64,000 nucleotides of DNA, taken from positions 60,210 to 124,209 of the forward strand of contig JAEINT010000019.1 of the NCBI GenBank assembly GCA_016342745.1, written 5' to 3'. How positions within the stretch are numbered: the first letter of the stretch is position 1; the number at the start of each line of letters is the position of its first letter. Both the position numbers and the translations under genes were made by a program. This stretch comes from Labilibaculum sp. Its GTDB lineage: Bacteria; Bacteroidota; Bacteroidia; Bacteroidales; Marinifilaceae. Below are positions 1-8,977 of this stretch, in pieces. Under the pieces are notes generated by a model. That model worked only from the letters and a program-made list of their open reading frames with translations. It was not told where the DNA came from and made no database searches.

Positions 1-2
1 TG

Positions 3-38
3 GATACCATTACGAAGTTGGAAAAAAACATTAAATAG
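3..38 (+). CDS. C-terminal tail of an upstream gene, possibly BatD
   Basis: An open frame enters from the left edge and ends with TAG at 36-38, leaving only eleven residues (DTITKLEKNIK). It is assigned to the gene upstream of BatE because BatD normally precedes BatE in Bat operons. The fragment is too short to show any BatD feature. Frame 2 also stops nearby, so even the frame is uncertain. Confidence 0.3.
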   Translation, partial: DTITKLEKNIK

Positions 39-89
39 ATTAGATGATTGTGTCTTCTACAGGTTAAGACACATAAATCAATTCAGAAT

Positions 90-839
90 ATGAAAAAAGC
101 ATTACAAATTATACTAGTTCTATTCATTAGCACTCAGGCTTGGGCTCAAGTAAACCCAATTACTAAGGCTAATGAAATGTATCAGAAAGGCGAATACGAG
201 AAAGCAATTCAGGCTTATCAATTTGTTTTGGATACGCATATTGAAGCGCCTGAGATTTACTTTAATCTAGGTAATTCATTTTATAAATCAGGAGAAATTT
301 CATCTGCTATTCTTAATTACGAACGTGCATTACTACTTTCTCCAGATGACAAGGATATTCAATACAATCTTGACCTAGCCCGCAAACACGTATTGGATAA
401 ATTTGAAGTTCTACCAGAGATCTTTGTAAAAAGATGGTTTACAGGAATCCGTAACAGTTTTTCGGCTAATTTATGGGCGTATATTTCAATTGGCTTATTC
501 TTTTTAGCTCTTTTGTTTGCAAGCTTTTACTTGTACAGCAACAAAGCAGGCCTAAAAAAGATTGGATTCTTTTTAGCGCTTATAGCTTTCGGAATTAGTC
601 TTCTCACCTATTCTTTTGCATCTAAAAAAACAGATGAGATTACACTTCGCGAGCATGCGATCATATTTAGTCCAAGTGTTACGATTAAAGGTTCTCCAGA
701 CAAAAGCGGAACCGAATTATTTCTACTTCATGAAGGAACAAAAGTAAAGGTTATTGATTCCTTAGGAGATTGGCGTAACATTCAACTCAGCGATGGAAAT
801 GAAGGTTGGCTTAAAAAAGAAGATATTGAAATGATTTAA
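90..839 (+). CDS. batE: BatE-like TPR and SH3 domain protein
   Basis: A 249-residue inner-membrane protein with a signal peptide ending near ALA-type site WAQ (residue 20), two or three tetratricopeptide helices (about 22-100), two membrane segments (about 128-148 and 155-173) and a C-terminal bacterial SH3-like domain (about 185-249, with the SPDKSGTELF and WRNIQLSDGNEGW stretches). This is the order seen in BatE of the Bacteroidota Bat (aerotolerance) operon, which usually follows MoxR, BatA, BatB, BatC and BatD. ATG 90 is chosen over the TTG at 48 because only it gives a clean signal peptide. A strong terminator follows, so this is the operon end. The exact role of Bat proteins is unsettled. 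Confidence 0.85.
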   Translation: MKKALQIILVLFISTQAWAQVNPITKANEMYQKGEYEKAIQAYQFVLDTHIEAPEIYFNLGNSFYKSGEISSAILNYERALLLSPDDKDIQYNLDLARKHVLDKFEVLPEIFVKRWFTGIRNSFSANLWAYISIGLFFLALLFASFYLYSNKAGLKKIGFFLALIAFGISLLTYSFASKKTDEITLREHAIIFSPSVTIKGSPDKSGTELFLLHEGTKVKVIDSLGDWRNIQLSDGNEGWLKKEDIEMI

Positions 840-851
840 AATTAAGATATT

Positions 852-880
852 AGCTGTTAGATTTACTAACAGCTTTTTTT
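852..880 (+). terminator. Rho-independent terminator after batE
   Basis: A perfect 9-bp stem (AGCTGTTAG, loop ATTTA, CTAACAGCT) is followed directly by a run of T. It lies 12 bases past the batE stop and closes the Bat operon. Confidence 0.9.
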
Positions 881-898
881 ATACGATAACAGCACAAT

Positions 899-1777
899 AT
901 GAAATACAGCATACAGAACGATCAACTGGCAATTACAGTAAAAGAAACAGGAGCCGAATTGTGCAGTATAAAATCAATAAGTACTGGACAAGAATTCATG
1001 TGGCAGGCAGATTCTAATATCTGGAATGCTCATGCTCCCAACCTATTTCCTGTTATTGGCTGCTTAAAAGAGAATGGGTTTCTACATGAAGGGAAAGAAT
1101 ATCCAATGACCAAACATGGTTTTGTCCGAAACAATAAGGAAGTAAAACTTCATAGCAAAACAGAAACATCGCTTTGCTTCGTTTTAAAATCGAATGAAAG
1201 TACGAAACAACTCTACCCTTTCGACTTTGAATTCTACATTCATTACATTCTTGAAGGAAGTAAATTAATCGTGAAACATGATGTTATGAACACAGGCTCC
1301 AACGAAATGTTGTTTTGTTTGGGTGGACATCCAGCTTTTGCATGTCCTTTAAAAGCGGAAGAAAATTACACTGATTACTATCTTGAATTTGAGCAAAAAG
1401 AAACTGCCAATACCTGGATGATTGATGGTGAAGGCTTAATAGGAAAACAAGGTGAACTTGTTTTAAACAATAGCAATCGAATTAATCTAAAGCCTGATTT
1501 ATTTGCAAAGGATGCTCTTATCTTCAAGAATCTAAAATCCTCTTTCGTTGTTTTAAAAAGCACAAAATCGAATTTTAACTTAAAATTTAATCTTAGTGAA
1601 TTTCCTTATTTAGGTCTTTGGGCTAAACCAAATGCTCCTTATGTCTGTATCGAACCATGGATTGGAATTGCTGATGTTTCAGATTCCACGAGAGAGTTTT
1701 CAAGCAAAGAAGAGATAAAATCTCTCGGGTCAAAGGAAACCTTTACTGCAAACTACTCAATCAAAATAAACGAATAA
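899..1777 (+). CDS. Aldose 1-epimerase family protein (LacX-like)
   Basis: A 292-residue cytosolic protein, with no signal peptide, of the galactose mutarotase-like fold. Conserved-looking landmarks are the N-terminal GAELCSI segment, NLFPVIGCLKENG, the KHGFVR histidine-arginine motif, GGHPAF around residue 142 and the C-terminal VCIEPWIG. These match the aldose 1-epimerase branch often called LacX or hexose-6-phosphate epimerase-like, which interconverts sugar anomers. The true substrate cannot be read from sequence. It stands alone between two terminators with about 20 bases between the upstream terminator and its ATG. Confidence 0.85.
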   Translation: MKYSIQNDQLAITVKETGAELCSIKSISTGQEFMWQADSNIWNAHAPNLFPVIGCLKENGFLHEGKEYPMTKHGFVRNNKEVKLHSKTETSLCFVLKSNESTKQLYPFDFEFYIHYILEGSKLIVKHDVMNTGSNEMLFCLGGHPAFACPLKAEENYTDYYLEFEQKETANTWMIDGEGLIGKQGELVLNNSNRINLKPDLFAKDALIFKNLKSSFVVLKSTKSNFNLKFNLSEFPYLGLWAKPNAPYVCIEPWIGIADVSDSTREFSSKEEIKSLGSKETFTANYSIKINE

Positions 1778-1781
1778 TTTA

Positions 1782-1805
1782 AAAGCCTCTTTTGAGGCTT
1801 TTTTT
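1782..1805 (+). terminator. Rho-independent terminator
   Basis: AAGCCTC, loop TTTT, GAGGCTT, then five T. It ends the aldose-epimerase-like gene. Confidence 0.9.
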
Positions 1806-1879
1806 ATGCTACAATCAAAAAAAAGAGACCAATTAGTCTTTTTTATCCTTTTTCACATGCAATTCTTCATTTGAAAAGT

Positions 1880-1887
1880 TAAATTTG
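1880..1887 (+). promoter_or_regulatory. Putative -7 promoter box of the trans-sulfuration genes
   Basis: TAAATTTG matches the Bacteroidota -7 consensus TAnnTTTG about 90 bases before the start at 1979. No good -33 TTTG is present at the expected distance. The leader contains an AACTTC...GAAGTT inverted repeat but no recognisable SAM riboswitch. Confidence 0.4.
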
Positions 1888-1978
1888 TAATAGGCTTTGG
1901 ATTAACTTCAATAACCACAAGATCAATCGAAGTTTATTTAGCAGAGAAGCTTAACCAATTTTAATCAAAATATTTCAA

Positions 1979-3124
1979 ATGCATTTAGAAACCCTACTTG
2001 CCCATTTGGCTGAAGAAGGTGGTGTTCATGATCCATACGGAGCTTCGCACCTACCCATTTACCAAACAGCAACATTCGATCTAAAAAAACAGTCAGGATC
2101 GAAAATATACGACTATACTCGTTCTGATAATCCAACAAGAGATGCTTTGGAAATGGTTTTTGCTAAAGCAGAGAACGGAGCAAGCTGTTCTTGCACTCAC
2201 ACAGGAATTGGAGCCATTGCCTTACTTTTTGAAACGGTATTAAAAGCCAATAGTAAAATATTGGTTGAAAAAGATTGCTACGGAGGTACCTATCGTCTTT
2301 TGCAAGTTTACAAAGACAAATATAATGTTGAAGTTTTCTTTGCGGATTTTAATGATTTAGATAGCATTGATGTGTTGATGCAGACAAATAAATTTGATTT
2401 GGTATTGTGTGAATCTCCTACCAATCCAGGAATGAAGATCATTGACTTAAGACAGCTTGCCAAAATTGCCAAAAGCAATGGAGCCAAATTTGCAGTTGAT
2501 AATAGTCTCGCGACATTTGCATCACAGAAACCTTTAGAATTAGGAGCTGATTTTTCGGTGTTTAGCGCCACAAAATACATCTCAGGGCATGGAAGTACAG
2601 TTGCAGGAGCATTGGTCTCTAAATGCATGGAAGATGGAGAAAAAGTGGCCTATTATGCCAATGCAGAAGGTCGTTCACAAAATCCATTTGATGTATTTCT
2701 AATATCACTAGGAGTTCCTACTCTTCCTTTGCGCCTAAAACATCATGAACAAAGTGCTACCCAAGTAGCTAAATATTTAGAGAATCATTCTAAAGTTAAA
2801 AAGCTTATTTATCCTGGTTTGGAAAGTCATTCTGCTCATACTCTTGCAAAATCTCAAATGAAAATTTTTCCTGGGGTTATAACAGTGCATCTTCAAGATG
2901 TAGAGACGGCTGAAAAATTGGTGGCATCAACTCGCTGGTTTGGAGAAAAAGCATCTTTCGGAACGGCTGATTCCCGTATTGAAATTCCCGCTAAAATCAG
3001 TCATGCGTCGTTCTCCGAAGAAGATCTGAAAGCAATTGGTATTCTGCCATCAACGGTTCGTCTATCTATTGGTTTAGAGCATATCGATGATTTGCTTGAG
3101 GATCTTGAAAAGGGTCTCAAATAA
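1979..3124 (+). CDS. Cys/Met metabolism PLP-dependent enzyme (cystathionine gamma-synthase/beta-lyase type)
   Basis: A 381-residue fold-type I PLP enzyme of the gamma family. The PLP lysine is K199 in SATKYISGHG; YTRSDNPTRDALE (residues 46-58) and CESPTNPG (144-151) are family landmarks for phosphate and substrate binding, and D174 in AVDNSLAT contacts the pyridine nitrogen. Members make cystathionine from acyl-homoserine and cysteine, or cleave it to homocysteine, in methionine synthesis. Sequence alone does not separate synthase from beta- or gamma-lyase. It is followed after 30 bases by a second, divergent family member, probably in one transcript. Confidence 0.85.
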   Translation: MHLETLLAHLAEEGGVHDPYGASHLPIYQTATFDLKKQSGSKIYDYTRSDNPTRDALEMVFAKAENGASCSCTHTGIGAIALLFETVLKANSKILVEKDCYGGTYRLLQVYKDKYNVEVFFADFNDLDSIDVLMQTNKFDLVLCESPTNPGMKIIDLRQLAKIAKSNGAKFAVDNSLATFASQKPLELGADFSVFSATKYISGHGSTVAGALVSKCMEDGEKVAYYANAEGRSQNPFDVFLISLGVPTLPLRLKHHEQSATQVAKYLENHSKVKKLIYPGLESHSAHTLAKSQMKIFPGVITVHLQDVETAEKLVASTRWFGEKASFGTADSRIEIPAKISHASFSEEDLKAIGILPSTVRLSIGLEHIDDLLEDLEKGLK

Positions 3125-3154
3125 TATAGTCAATACTTAATCGCATTTTTACCA

Positions 3155-4660
3155 ATGACAATAAATCCATATCGAAATATAGCTTGTGGAAAATCCATTC
3201 CTCCGAACAATGTTCATGCTATTTCTGTTAGTCTTCCAACAATTCAGGACGTTTGTTCCTATGAAGAAAACAAAAATAATTGGCGCTCTTGTATGGAAAC
3301 AGGCTATCCTCGATTTTTCTGTCATCCGTATGAAATAAAAGTTGTTGCTTTTTTCAGATCTCATTTTTCAATTAGCGATGAAAAGTACGTATTTCTATTT
3401 CCTTCTAAGCATGCCTGTCAACTTGTAAAAAAAACTTTTGCTATTGAATTCGAAGAATTTGAACTGGGTGGAATATTTGCTTTAAGCACTGATTCAAATT
3501 GTTCCAACTTTAAAAACCTTTGTGAGTTTATTCAACACACTGGCTACAAAGTTTTCTCACGACAATTAGAAGATTTTCTGTTTCAGCATCAAATCATTTC
3601 GCAAATACAAGCAGAGGAATTGTTAATAGAAGCACCTGAAAATCATATAAAAATTGAAATTCAGAAGCAATTTGACTTACCTGACCATCGGAATATCGAA
3701 CTCTTTTCCAGTGGCATGAATGCCATTTATTCTTTATTTTCTGCAATCAAGAAAAGTCAGGAGAGTAATAAAGCATCTGTTTTTGTTCAGTATGGTTGGT
3801 TGTACACCGATACGATCGATATCCTAAGGAAATATAGTAAAGGATATTATGAAATTATCTCGGTATATAAGGAGAGCGAATTGGAAAAAATAGTAAAAAA
3901 AAACAAAGGGAAAATTGCGGCCGTATTTACCGAAACACCAACCAATCCATCTCTTCACACACCAGATCTGCCATTAATCCATTCAATTCTTAAAGCACAA
4001 AACATTCCTTTGGTAGTTGATGGAACAATTGGTAGCTGTGTAAATCTTAACTACCTTCCCTATTGTGATTTTGCTGTTGAAAGCCTTACCAAATTTGCAT
4101 CTGGAATGGCCGATGTAATGGCAGGCACCGTTGTTTCAAATCCTAATTCAAAATGGGTTCAAAACAACGAAATAAACCTTACAAGCTATCAAGATAAGCT
4201 ATACACTAAAGACCTACAAAGGCTTGCTATTCAAATCGGAAATTTTGAACAAAGAGTTCGTGCAATTCGAAACAATGTTTTTCAACTGGCTCAATTCTTT
4301 GAATCACATCCGGCAATAAATAAAGTGAACTGGTCTCACAATGAATACAATAAGCAGAACTATTCAAAATTAGAAAAAGAAAAGAGCAGTTATTCTGGCT
4401 TAATTTCAATTGAATTTGATCATCCAATTCAAAAATTCTATGATGCTCTGGATTTACCCAAAGGACCAAGTTTGGGAACGGAATTCACCTTAGTAATGCC
4501 TTACTTTTATTTGGCTCATTACGAAGAAATTAATTGTTCTGAAGGAAGAAAATTACTTGAAGAAAAGAACATCAACTGGGAGTTGGTAAGGATCTCAGTT
4601 GGAACAGAATCAATTGAAGAACTGATTGCCATTTTTTCAAAAGCACTTAAAGCGATATAA
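3155..4660 (+). CDS. Cystathionine gamma-synthase, long fungal/plant-like form
   Basis: A 501-residue member of the same PLP family with an extra N-terminal domain of about 190 residues. That domain contains KSIPPNNVHAISVSLPTIQD and ETGYPRFFCHPY, which strongly resemble the N-terminal region of fungal and plant cystathionine gamma-synthases. The catalytic part has SSGMNAIYSLF, FTETPTNPSLHTPD and the probable PLP lysine in ESLTKFASG. Its role is predicted to be O-acylhomoserine plus cysteine to cystathionine. With the gene upstream it may form a synthase/lyase pair. The start ATG is the first in frame and the N-terminal motif begins at once. Confidence 0.8.
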   Translation: MTINPYRNIACGKSIPPNNVHAISVSLPTIQDVCSYEENKNNWRSCMETGYPRFFCHPYEIKVVAFFRSHFSISDEKYVFLFPSKHACQLVKKTFAIEFEEFELGGIFALSTDSNCSNFKNLCEFIQHTGYKVFSRQLEDFLFQHQIISQIQAEELLIEAPENHIKIEIQKQFDLPDHRNIELFSSGMNAIYSLFSAIKKSQESNKASVFVQYGWLYTDTIDILRKYSKGYYEIISVYKESELEKIVKKNKGKIAAVFTETPTNPSLHTPDLPLIHSILKAQNIPLVVDGTIGSCVNLNYLPYCDFAVESLTKFASGMADVMAGTVVSNPNSKWVQNNEINLTSYQDKLYTKDLQRLAIQIGNFEQRVRAIRNNVFQLAQFFESHPAINKVNWSHNEYNKQNYSKLEKEKSSYSGLISIEFDHPIQKFYDALDLPKGPSLGTEFTLVMPYFYLAHYEEINCSEGRKLLEEKNINWELVRISVGTESIEELIAIFSKALKAI

Positions 4661-4661
4661 A

Positions 4662-4687
4662 AAAAGCTCCGAATTAAATTCGGAGCT
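4662..4687 (-). terminator. Terminator shared by two convergent genes
   Basis: A 10-bp stem, AGCTCCGAAT / ATTCGGAGCT with loop TAA, lies between convergent stops. Read on the minus strand it is followed by seven T, so it mainly ends the Old Yellow Enzyme gene; on the plus strand the T tract is weaker. Confidence 0.85.
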
Positions 4688-4697
4688 AATTTTATAG

Positions 4698-5783
4698 TTA
4701 AGAGTTTAGAAAAGGATAATCGGTGTACCCCACTTCATTGCCTCCATAAAAAGTTTCCTGATCCGCAGTATTTAATTCTACGTCCTTCTCAAATCGTTTT
4801 TCTAAATCTGGATTTGCTAGGTAAGGAACTCCAAAAGAAACCAACTCAGCTTTATTAGAGTTTATCGCATCATTTCCTGATTCTTTGGTAAAACCACCAT
4901 TCACCATTCGAACCCCTTTGTATTGCTTCCCGTAATAATCGCCCACATTCTTTTTCATTTGCGGCAATTCATCAACAGGCATTAAAGGTTCAATCAAATG
5001 CAAATAAGCCAAATCGTAAGCATTTAATTTTTCAATTACATAATCAAAAATAGCGCTTGGATTCGAGTCACCCATATCATTAAACAAACCACTTGGAGAA
5101 AGACGAATACCAATCTTTGAAGCATCGCAGACCTGCAAAACAGCATCTAAAACTTCAAATAAAAATCTTCCTCTATTCTCAATTGAACCACCATATTCAT
5201 CTGTTCTAAGATTTGTTTTATCAACTAAAAACTGATCAATTAAATATCCATTAGCAGCGTGAATTTCCACACCATCAAAACCAGCATCTAATGCATTTTG
5301 GGTTGCTTTTTTATAATCCTGAACGATCTCTTTAATTTAATCTAATTTCAATGCTCTTGGCGTCACAAAATCCTTCAAACCCTCATAGGTAAAAGCTTGT
5401 CCTGCTGGTTTAACCGCCGAAGGTGCTACTGGCAATGCTCCCTCATGAAAATCTGGATGAGAAATTCTTCCAACATGCCAAAGCTGAATGTATATTTTTC
5501 CTCCTTTTGCATGAACAGCCTCAGTTACTTGTTTCCATCCTTCAACTTGTTCCTTACTATAAATTCCAGGAGTTGCCGGATACCCCATTCCTTGCGGAGA
5601 TATTTGACTTGCTTCCGTTATAATTAAACCTGCACCAGCACGTTGTTCGTAATATTTTGCCATTAATTTGGTTGGAACATTTCCATCTCCAGCTCTATTT
5701 CGAGTCATAGGAGCCATTATCATTCTGTTTTTCAACTCCATATCCCCAACAGTAAAAGGAGTTAATAATGTATTTTTAATCAT
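4698..5783 (-). pseudogene. Old Yellow Enzyme family NADH:flavin oxidoreductase, interrupted by one in-frame TAA
   Basis: The two halves (5783-5340 and 5336-4698) lie in one frame and together give the family length of 361 codons. They are separated only by a TAA at 5337-5339 that falls where relatives have a glutamate-like position (PRALKLD, stop, IKEIVQDYKKA). Both halves carry intact motifs: MAPMTRNRAG near the start, LWHVGRISHP, and the substrate-binding EIHAANGYLIDQFL with its His/Asn pair. The intact enzyme would use FMN and NAD(P)H to reduce activated alkenes or nitro compounds (NemA-like). A single GAA to TAA change explains the break. It is called a pseudogene, with sequence error as the alternative. 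Confidence 0.85.
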
Positions 5784-6050
5784 ATCTTTTTATTATTTTT
5801 ATTCATTCAAGATAAAAATAAGATTTGTAATATTATAAAAAGAAATGTTAAAGAAGCTATAAATTGCTTTATCGTGTAGGATTTTTTCAATTTAAAAAAC
5901 AATAGTCACGAATTCCTACTGATCTCGACATTGCTTCGTATCTTCGTGAAAAATTTATAAGAAGGAAACGAGCCATCAAAAAAAAGTTCTCACACACGAG
6001 AATAACTATATGGCGAGTTCCATGTGATATCTTTAAATAATTTTATATAC

Positions 6051-7871
6051 ATGAAACAAATTGAACTATTAGCTCCAGCCAAAAATCTGGAAACAGGAAT
6101 GGCTGCCATTAATTATGGAGCTGATGCTATATATATTGGAGCTCCAAAATTTGGCGCTCGATCTGCTGCAGGAAATACACTTGAAGACATTGCTGAGTTA
6201 ATAAAATATGCTCATAAATATTGGGCGAAAGTGTTCATTACCATGAATACAATTCTGTACGATAACGAATTACAAGAGGCAGAAGAATTGATTCATGAAT
6301 TGTACAAACTAGGAGCTGATGCGCTAATTGTTCAAGATATGGGTGTACTGGAAATGAATCTTCCTCCTATCGAATTGCATGCGAGTACACAAACGCATAA
6401 TTACGATTTGGATCGAATCAAATTTCTTGAAAAAGTTGGTTTCAAAAGAATCATTTTGGCACGTGAGCTTTCTCTTGAGGAAATTAAAGAAATCAGAAAA
6501 AATACTAATGTAGAGTTGGAATACTTTATTCATGGCGCTTTATGTGTTTCCTTAAGCGGACAATGTTATTTCTCACATGCCATTGGTGGTCGATCGGCAA
6601 ATAGAGGCGAATGCAGCCAAGCATGTAGAATGAAATATGATTTGGTAGATGAAGAAGGAAAAGTAATTGCGAAAGACAAACATTTACTTTCTCTGAAAGA
6701 TTTAAACCTATCTGGTCACATGAAAGATTTAGTGGAGGCTGGTATTTGTTCTTTAAAAATTGAAGGTCGATTAAAAGATAGCTCTTACCTAAAAAATGTA
6801 ACAAGTTACTATAGAAAAGAGCTTGATAGTGTTTTTGAGAAGAAAAGAGAATTTACAAAAGCATCATCGGGAACAATAGATCCTAAGTTTGATCCTGATT
6901 TGGATAGAACTTTTAACAGAGGATATACCTCCTACTTTTTTACAGGAAGAATACCAGAGATTGCAAATTTTCACACACCAAAATCACTAGGAAAAGAGAT
7001 CGGTAAAATTGTTTCTATCCGAAAGGACCATTTCATTATTGATACTAAATATGATATTCACAATGGCGATGGTCTTTGTTTCTTTAATCAGAATAAACTG
7101 TTGAAAGGAATTCTTGTAAATGGTGTAAAAGGCAAGCAAATTTTTCCAAACGAAATGAGCATGTTGGTTGAAGGAGCTACTTTGTATCGCAATAACGATC
7201 ATGAATTTGCAAAAACACTTAAAAGAGACAATTCTATTCGACGTATTTCTGTGGATTTCTATCTTGAGTTTACTAATGATACACTTACTTTATTTGCTAC
7301 GGATGAAGATGGAATTAGTGCTTCGGTTCAACTTCAACAAGATTTTGAGTTGGCTCGAAACAGAGACATGGCCATTAGCAACCTTCAAAAGCAACTGGTA
7401 AAATCAGGTGGTTCTATTTATAGTATTAGTAACATTGAAGACAACTTTACTGACGTTCCTTTTGTTCAAGCGAAACAACTGAACGAATTGCGAAGAAATG
7501 TTCTGGATCGTTTAACGGAAATTAGAATTGAAGCTTTTCAAAAAACAGAAAATCAGGATTTAATTTCTCATCCACAATACCCTACTAAAAATTTAACGTA
7601 CATGGGAAATGTGGTGAATTGCAAAGCAGAAGAATTCTATCATAAATGTGGTGTAGAGAAGATTGAGAAGGGTTTTGAATTACAATCCAACTATACTGGA
7701 AAAACCATTATGACCACAAAGCATTGTTTGCGGCACGAATTTGGCATGTGTAAGAAGGAAGTTAGCACAGATGCTAAGCCAAATACACCTTTATACCTGG
7801 TCGATAACAAGAACAGATACAAACTTGAATTTCATTGTCAGCGTTGCGAAATGAAAATCGTTTTAGAATAA
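6051..7871 (+). CDS. Peptidase U32 family protein (RlhA/TrhP type)
   Basis: A 606-residue protein starting MKQIELLAPA; ATG 6051 is chosen over the GTG at 6024 because family members begin here. The N-terminal barrel has GADAIYIGAPKFGARS, the ELHASTQTHN motif, and the cysteine cluster SLSGQCYFSHAIGG...GECSQACR, followed by SLKIEGRLKDSSY. A C-terminal domain holds further cysteines (CLRHEFGMCKK, FHCQRCEMK). Despite the peptidase name, characterised relatives RlhA and TrhP hydroxylate rRNA and tRNA using prephenate-linked chemistry and probably an Fe-S cluster. Which RNA is modified here is unknown. A second paralogue lies at 26624-28897. Confidence 0.85.
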   Translation: MKQIELLAPAKNLETGMAAINYGADAIYIGAPKFGARSAAGNTLEDIAELIKYAHKYWAKVFITMNTILYDNELQEAEELIHELYKLGADALIVQDMGVLEMNLPPIELHASTQTHNYDLDRIKFLEKVGFKRIILARELSLEEIKEIRKNTNVELEYFIHGALCVSLSGQCYFSHAIGGRSANRGECSQACRMKYDLVDEEGKVIAKDKHLLSLKDLNLSGHMKDLVEAGICSLKIEGRLKDSSYLKNVTSYYRKELDSVFEKKREFTKASSGTIDPKFDPDLDRTFNRGYTSYFFTGRIPEIANFHTPKSLGKEIGKIVSIRKDHFIIDTKYDIHNGDGLCFFNQNKLLKGILVNGVKGKQIFPNEMSMLVEGATLYRNNDHEFAKTLKRDNSIRRISVDFYLEFTNDTLTLFATDEDGISASVQLQQDFELARNRDMAISNLQKQLVKSGGSIYSISNIEDNFTDVPFVQAKQLNELRRNVLDRLTEIRIEAFQKTENQDLISHPQYPTKNLTYMGNVVNCKAEEFYHKCGVEKIEKGFELQSNYTGKTIMTTKHCLRHEFGMCKKEVSTDAKPNTPLYLVDNKNRYKLEFHCQRCEMKIVLE

Positions 7872-7910
7872 AATTAACTCAATTACGAACCTTATTTAAA
7901 TGTTTTAGCT

Positions 7911-8558
7911 ATGGTTCATTATATCGATAAGCTGATTCGTGAAGGCGAACATCAGCAGCAGGATTTTAAATTCTGCATAACGGATTCCAGAAAAATTGCC
8001 AAGTCACTTTCCGCTTTCGCTAACACAGATGGCGGAAAGCTACTGATTGGTGTAAAAGATAACGGCAAAATAGCTGGCACAAAAGTCGAAGAGGAATTTC
8101 ACATGATAAAGGCAGCTGCAGAAATGTATTCTCGCCCTAAAATTGAATTTGAAAGTAAAGTTTGGAATGTCGGTGGAAAAAATGTTTTGGAAATAACGAT
8201 ACATCCATCTAAAGATATGCCACATTATGCCGAAAATGAAAATGGCAAATGGCTAGCTTATATCCGAAGAGCTGATGAAAATCATTTGGCAAATAAAATT
8301 CAATTAGAAGTCTGGAAAAGGAAATCAAAACCAACAGGAACCTATTTGGAATATACAGAGACGGAATCCTTATTAATGGAATATTTAAAAAACAATGAGG
8401 AAATTAGTCAAAATCAATTCTGTAAAATTGCAAAAATTAGTAGGTACAAAGCAGAAAGGATCTTGGTAAAATTAATTTGCTGGAAAGTTATCCAATTGAA
8501 TTTTTCAGAAACTGGCACAAGATATTGTATTAAACAAGAAGCAATCTCTACACATTAA
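7911..8558 (+). CDS. AlbA_2 (Schlafen-type) domain protein with C-terminal winged helix
   Basis: A 215-residue cytosolic protein. Residues 1-130 form an AlbA_2 domain with EHQQQDFKFCI, SLSAFANTDGGKLLIGVKDNG and the conserved ADENHLA-type tail; this fold occurs in Schlafen-like and ATP-binding transcription regulator proteins. The last 70 residues (EISQNQFCKIAKISRYKAERIL) look like a helix-turn-helix. A nucleic-acid-binding regulator is the likely role, but no target is evident. It lies 39 bases after the U32 gene and could share its transcript. Confidence 0.75.
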   Translation: MVHYIDKLIREGEHQQQDFKFCITDSRKIAKSLSAFANTDGGKLLIGVKDNGKIAGTKVEEEFHMIKAAAEMYSRPKIEFESKVWNVGGKNVLEITIHPSKDMPHYAENENGKWLAYIRRADENHLANKIQLEVWKRKSKPTGTYLEYTETESLLMEYLKNNEEISQNQFCKIAKISRYKAERILVKLICWKVIQLNFSETGTRYCIKQEAISTH

Positions 8559-8641
8559 GCACACACAAATGCCTGTATTTAAACAGACTAACAACTCCAC
8601 GAATAAAAAAATAGGCATAAAAAAACCACACTAATTAATTG

Positions 8642-8780
8642 GATTTTAAACTCCTGTATATCAGGATTTGAGTGCCAGCATGATCAAGTTTCCCCTGTGT
8701 CGAAACAACCCGAAGGTTGGGGCCTGCTTTTACAAGCTTGTAGCTTACTCGGTATCTTATAAATGTTGAGTTTAACAATC
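8642..8780 (+). ncRNA. Candidate structured non-coding RNA, about 140 nt
   Basis: A closing helix pairs 8642-8653 (GATTTTAAACTC) with 8768-8780 (GAGTTTAACAATC): 12 bp with one bulged C. Nested inside are GTGCC 8672-8676 with GGTAT 8751-8755 (two G-U pairs), AGC 8677-8679 with GCT 8743-8745, CAAG 8685-8688 with CTTG 8737-8740, CCC 8693-8695 with GGG 8720-8722, and an apical CAACC-CGAA-GGTTG hairpin (8706-8719). A small CTG/CAG hairpin sits at 8654-8664. The overall rod with asymmetric internal loops recalls 6S RNA, but no family consensus was recognised. Strand is assumed from the downstream T-tract hairpin. Confidence 0.4.
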
Positions 8781-8834
8781 GATAATTAGTGCGGTATGCG
8801 CTTATCTTATATGTAAAGAACGTTCATCTTATTA

Positions 8835-8887
8835 CTTGCAAAGTAAGGAAGAATCTCTGTATTTGCAAGGTCTATAACGTTTTTTTT
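8835..8887 (+). terminator. Stem and T-tract element, possible terminator
   Basis: CTTGCAAA (8835-8842) pairs perfectly with TTTGCAAG (8862-8869). Ten bases later a run of eight T begins at 8880. The gap between stem and T run is longer than in a classic terminator, so this may be an imperfect terminator or part of the upstream RNA. Confidence 0.4.
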
Positions 8888-8977
8888 CTTCTATTTTGAC
8901 TAAAATATCCAATCCTATTTCCCAACAGCCAATCTATTAAATTGTTATGCCTTCACCTTTTTTTGCCAAATTGAATA

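Noticed and set aside
48..89. TTG start for batE at 48
   Set aside because: It would place 14 extra residues before a complete signal peptide that starts at ATG 90.
1888..1978. SAM riboswitch upstream of the trans-sulfuration genes
   Set aside because: Only a weak AACTTC/GAAGTT repeat was found; none of the SAM-I or SAM-II core motifs is present.
8642..8780. tmRNA, RNase P RNA or SRP RNA
   Set aside because: The region lacks the GGGGCTGA start and tag frame of tmRNA, the GAGGAAAGTC core of RNase P RNA, and the GGAAG loop of SRP RNA.
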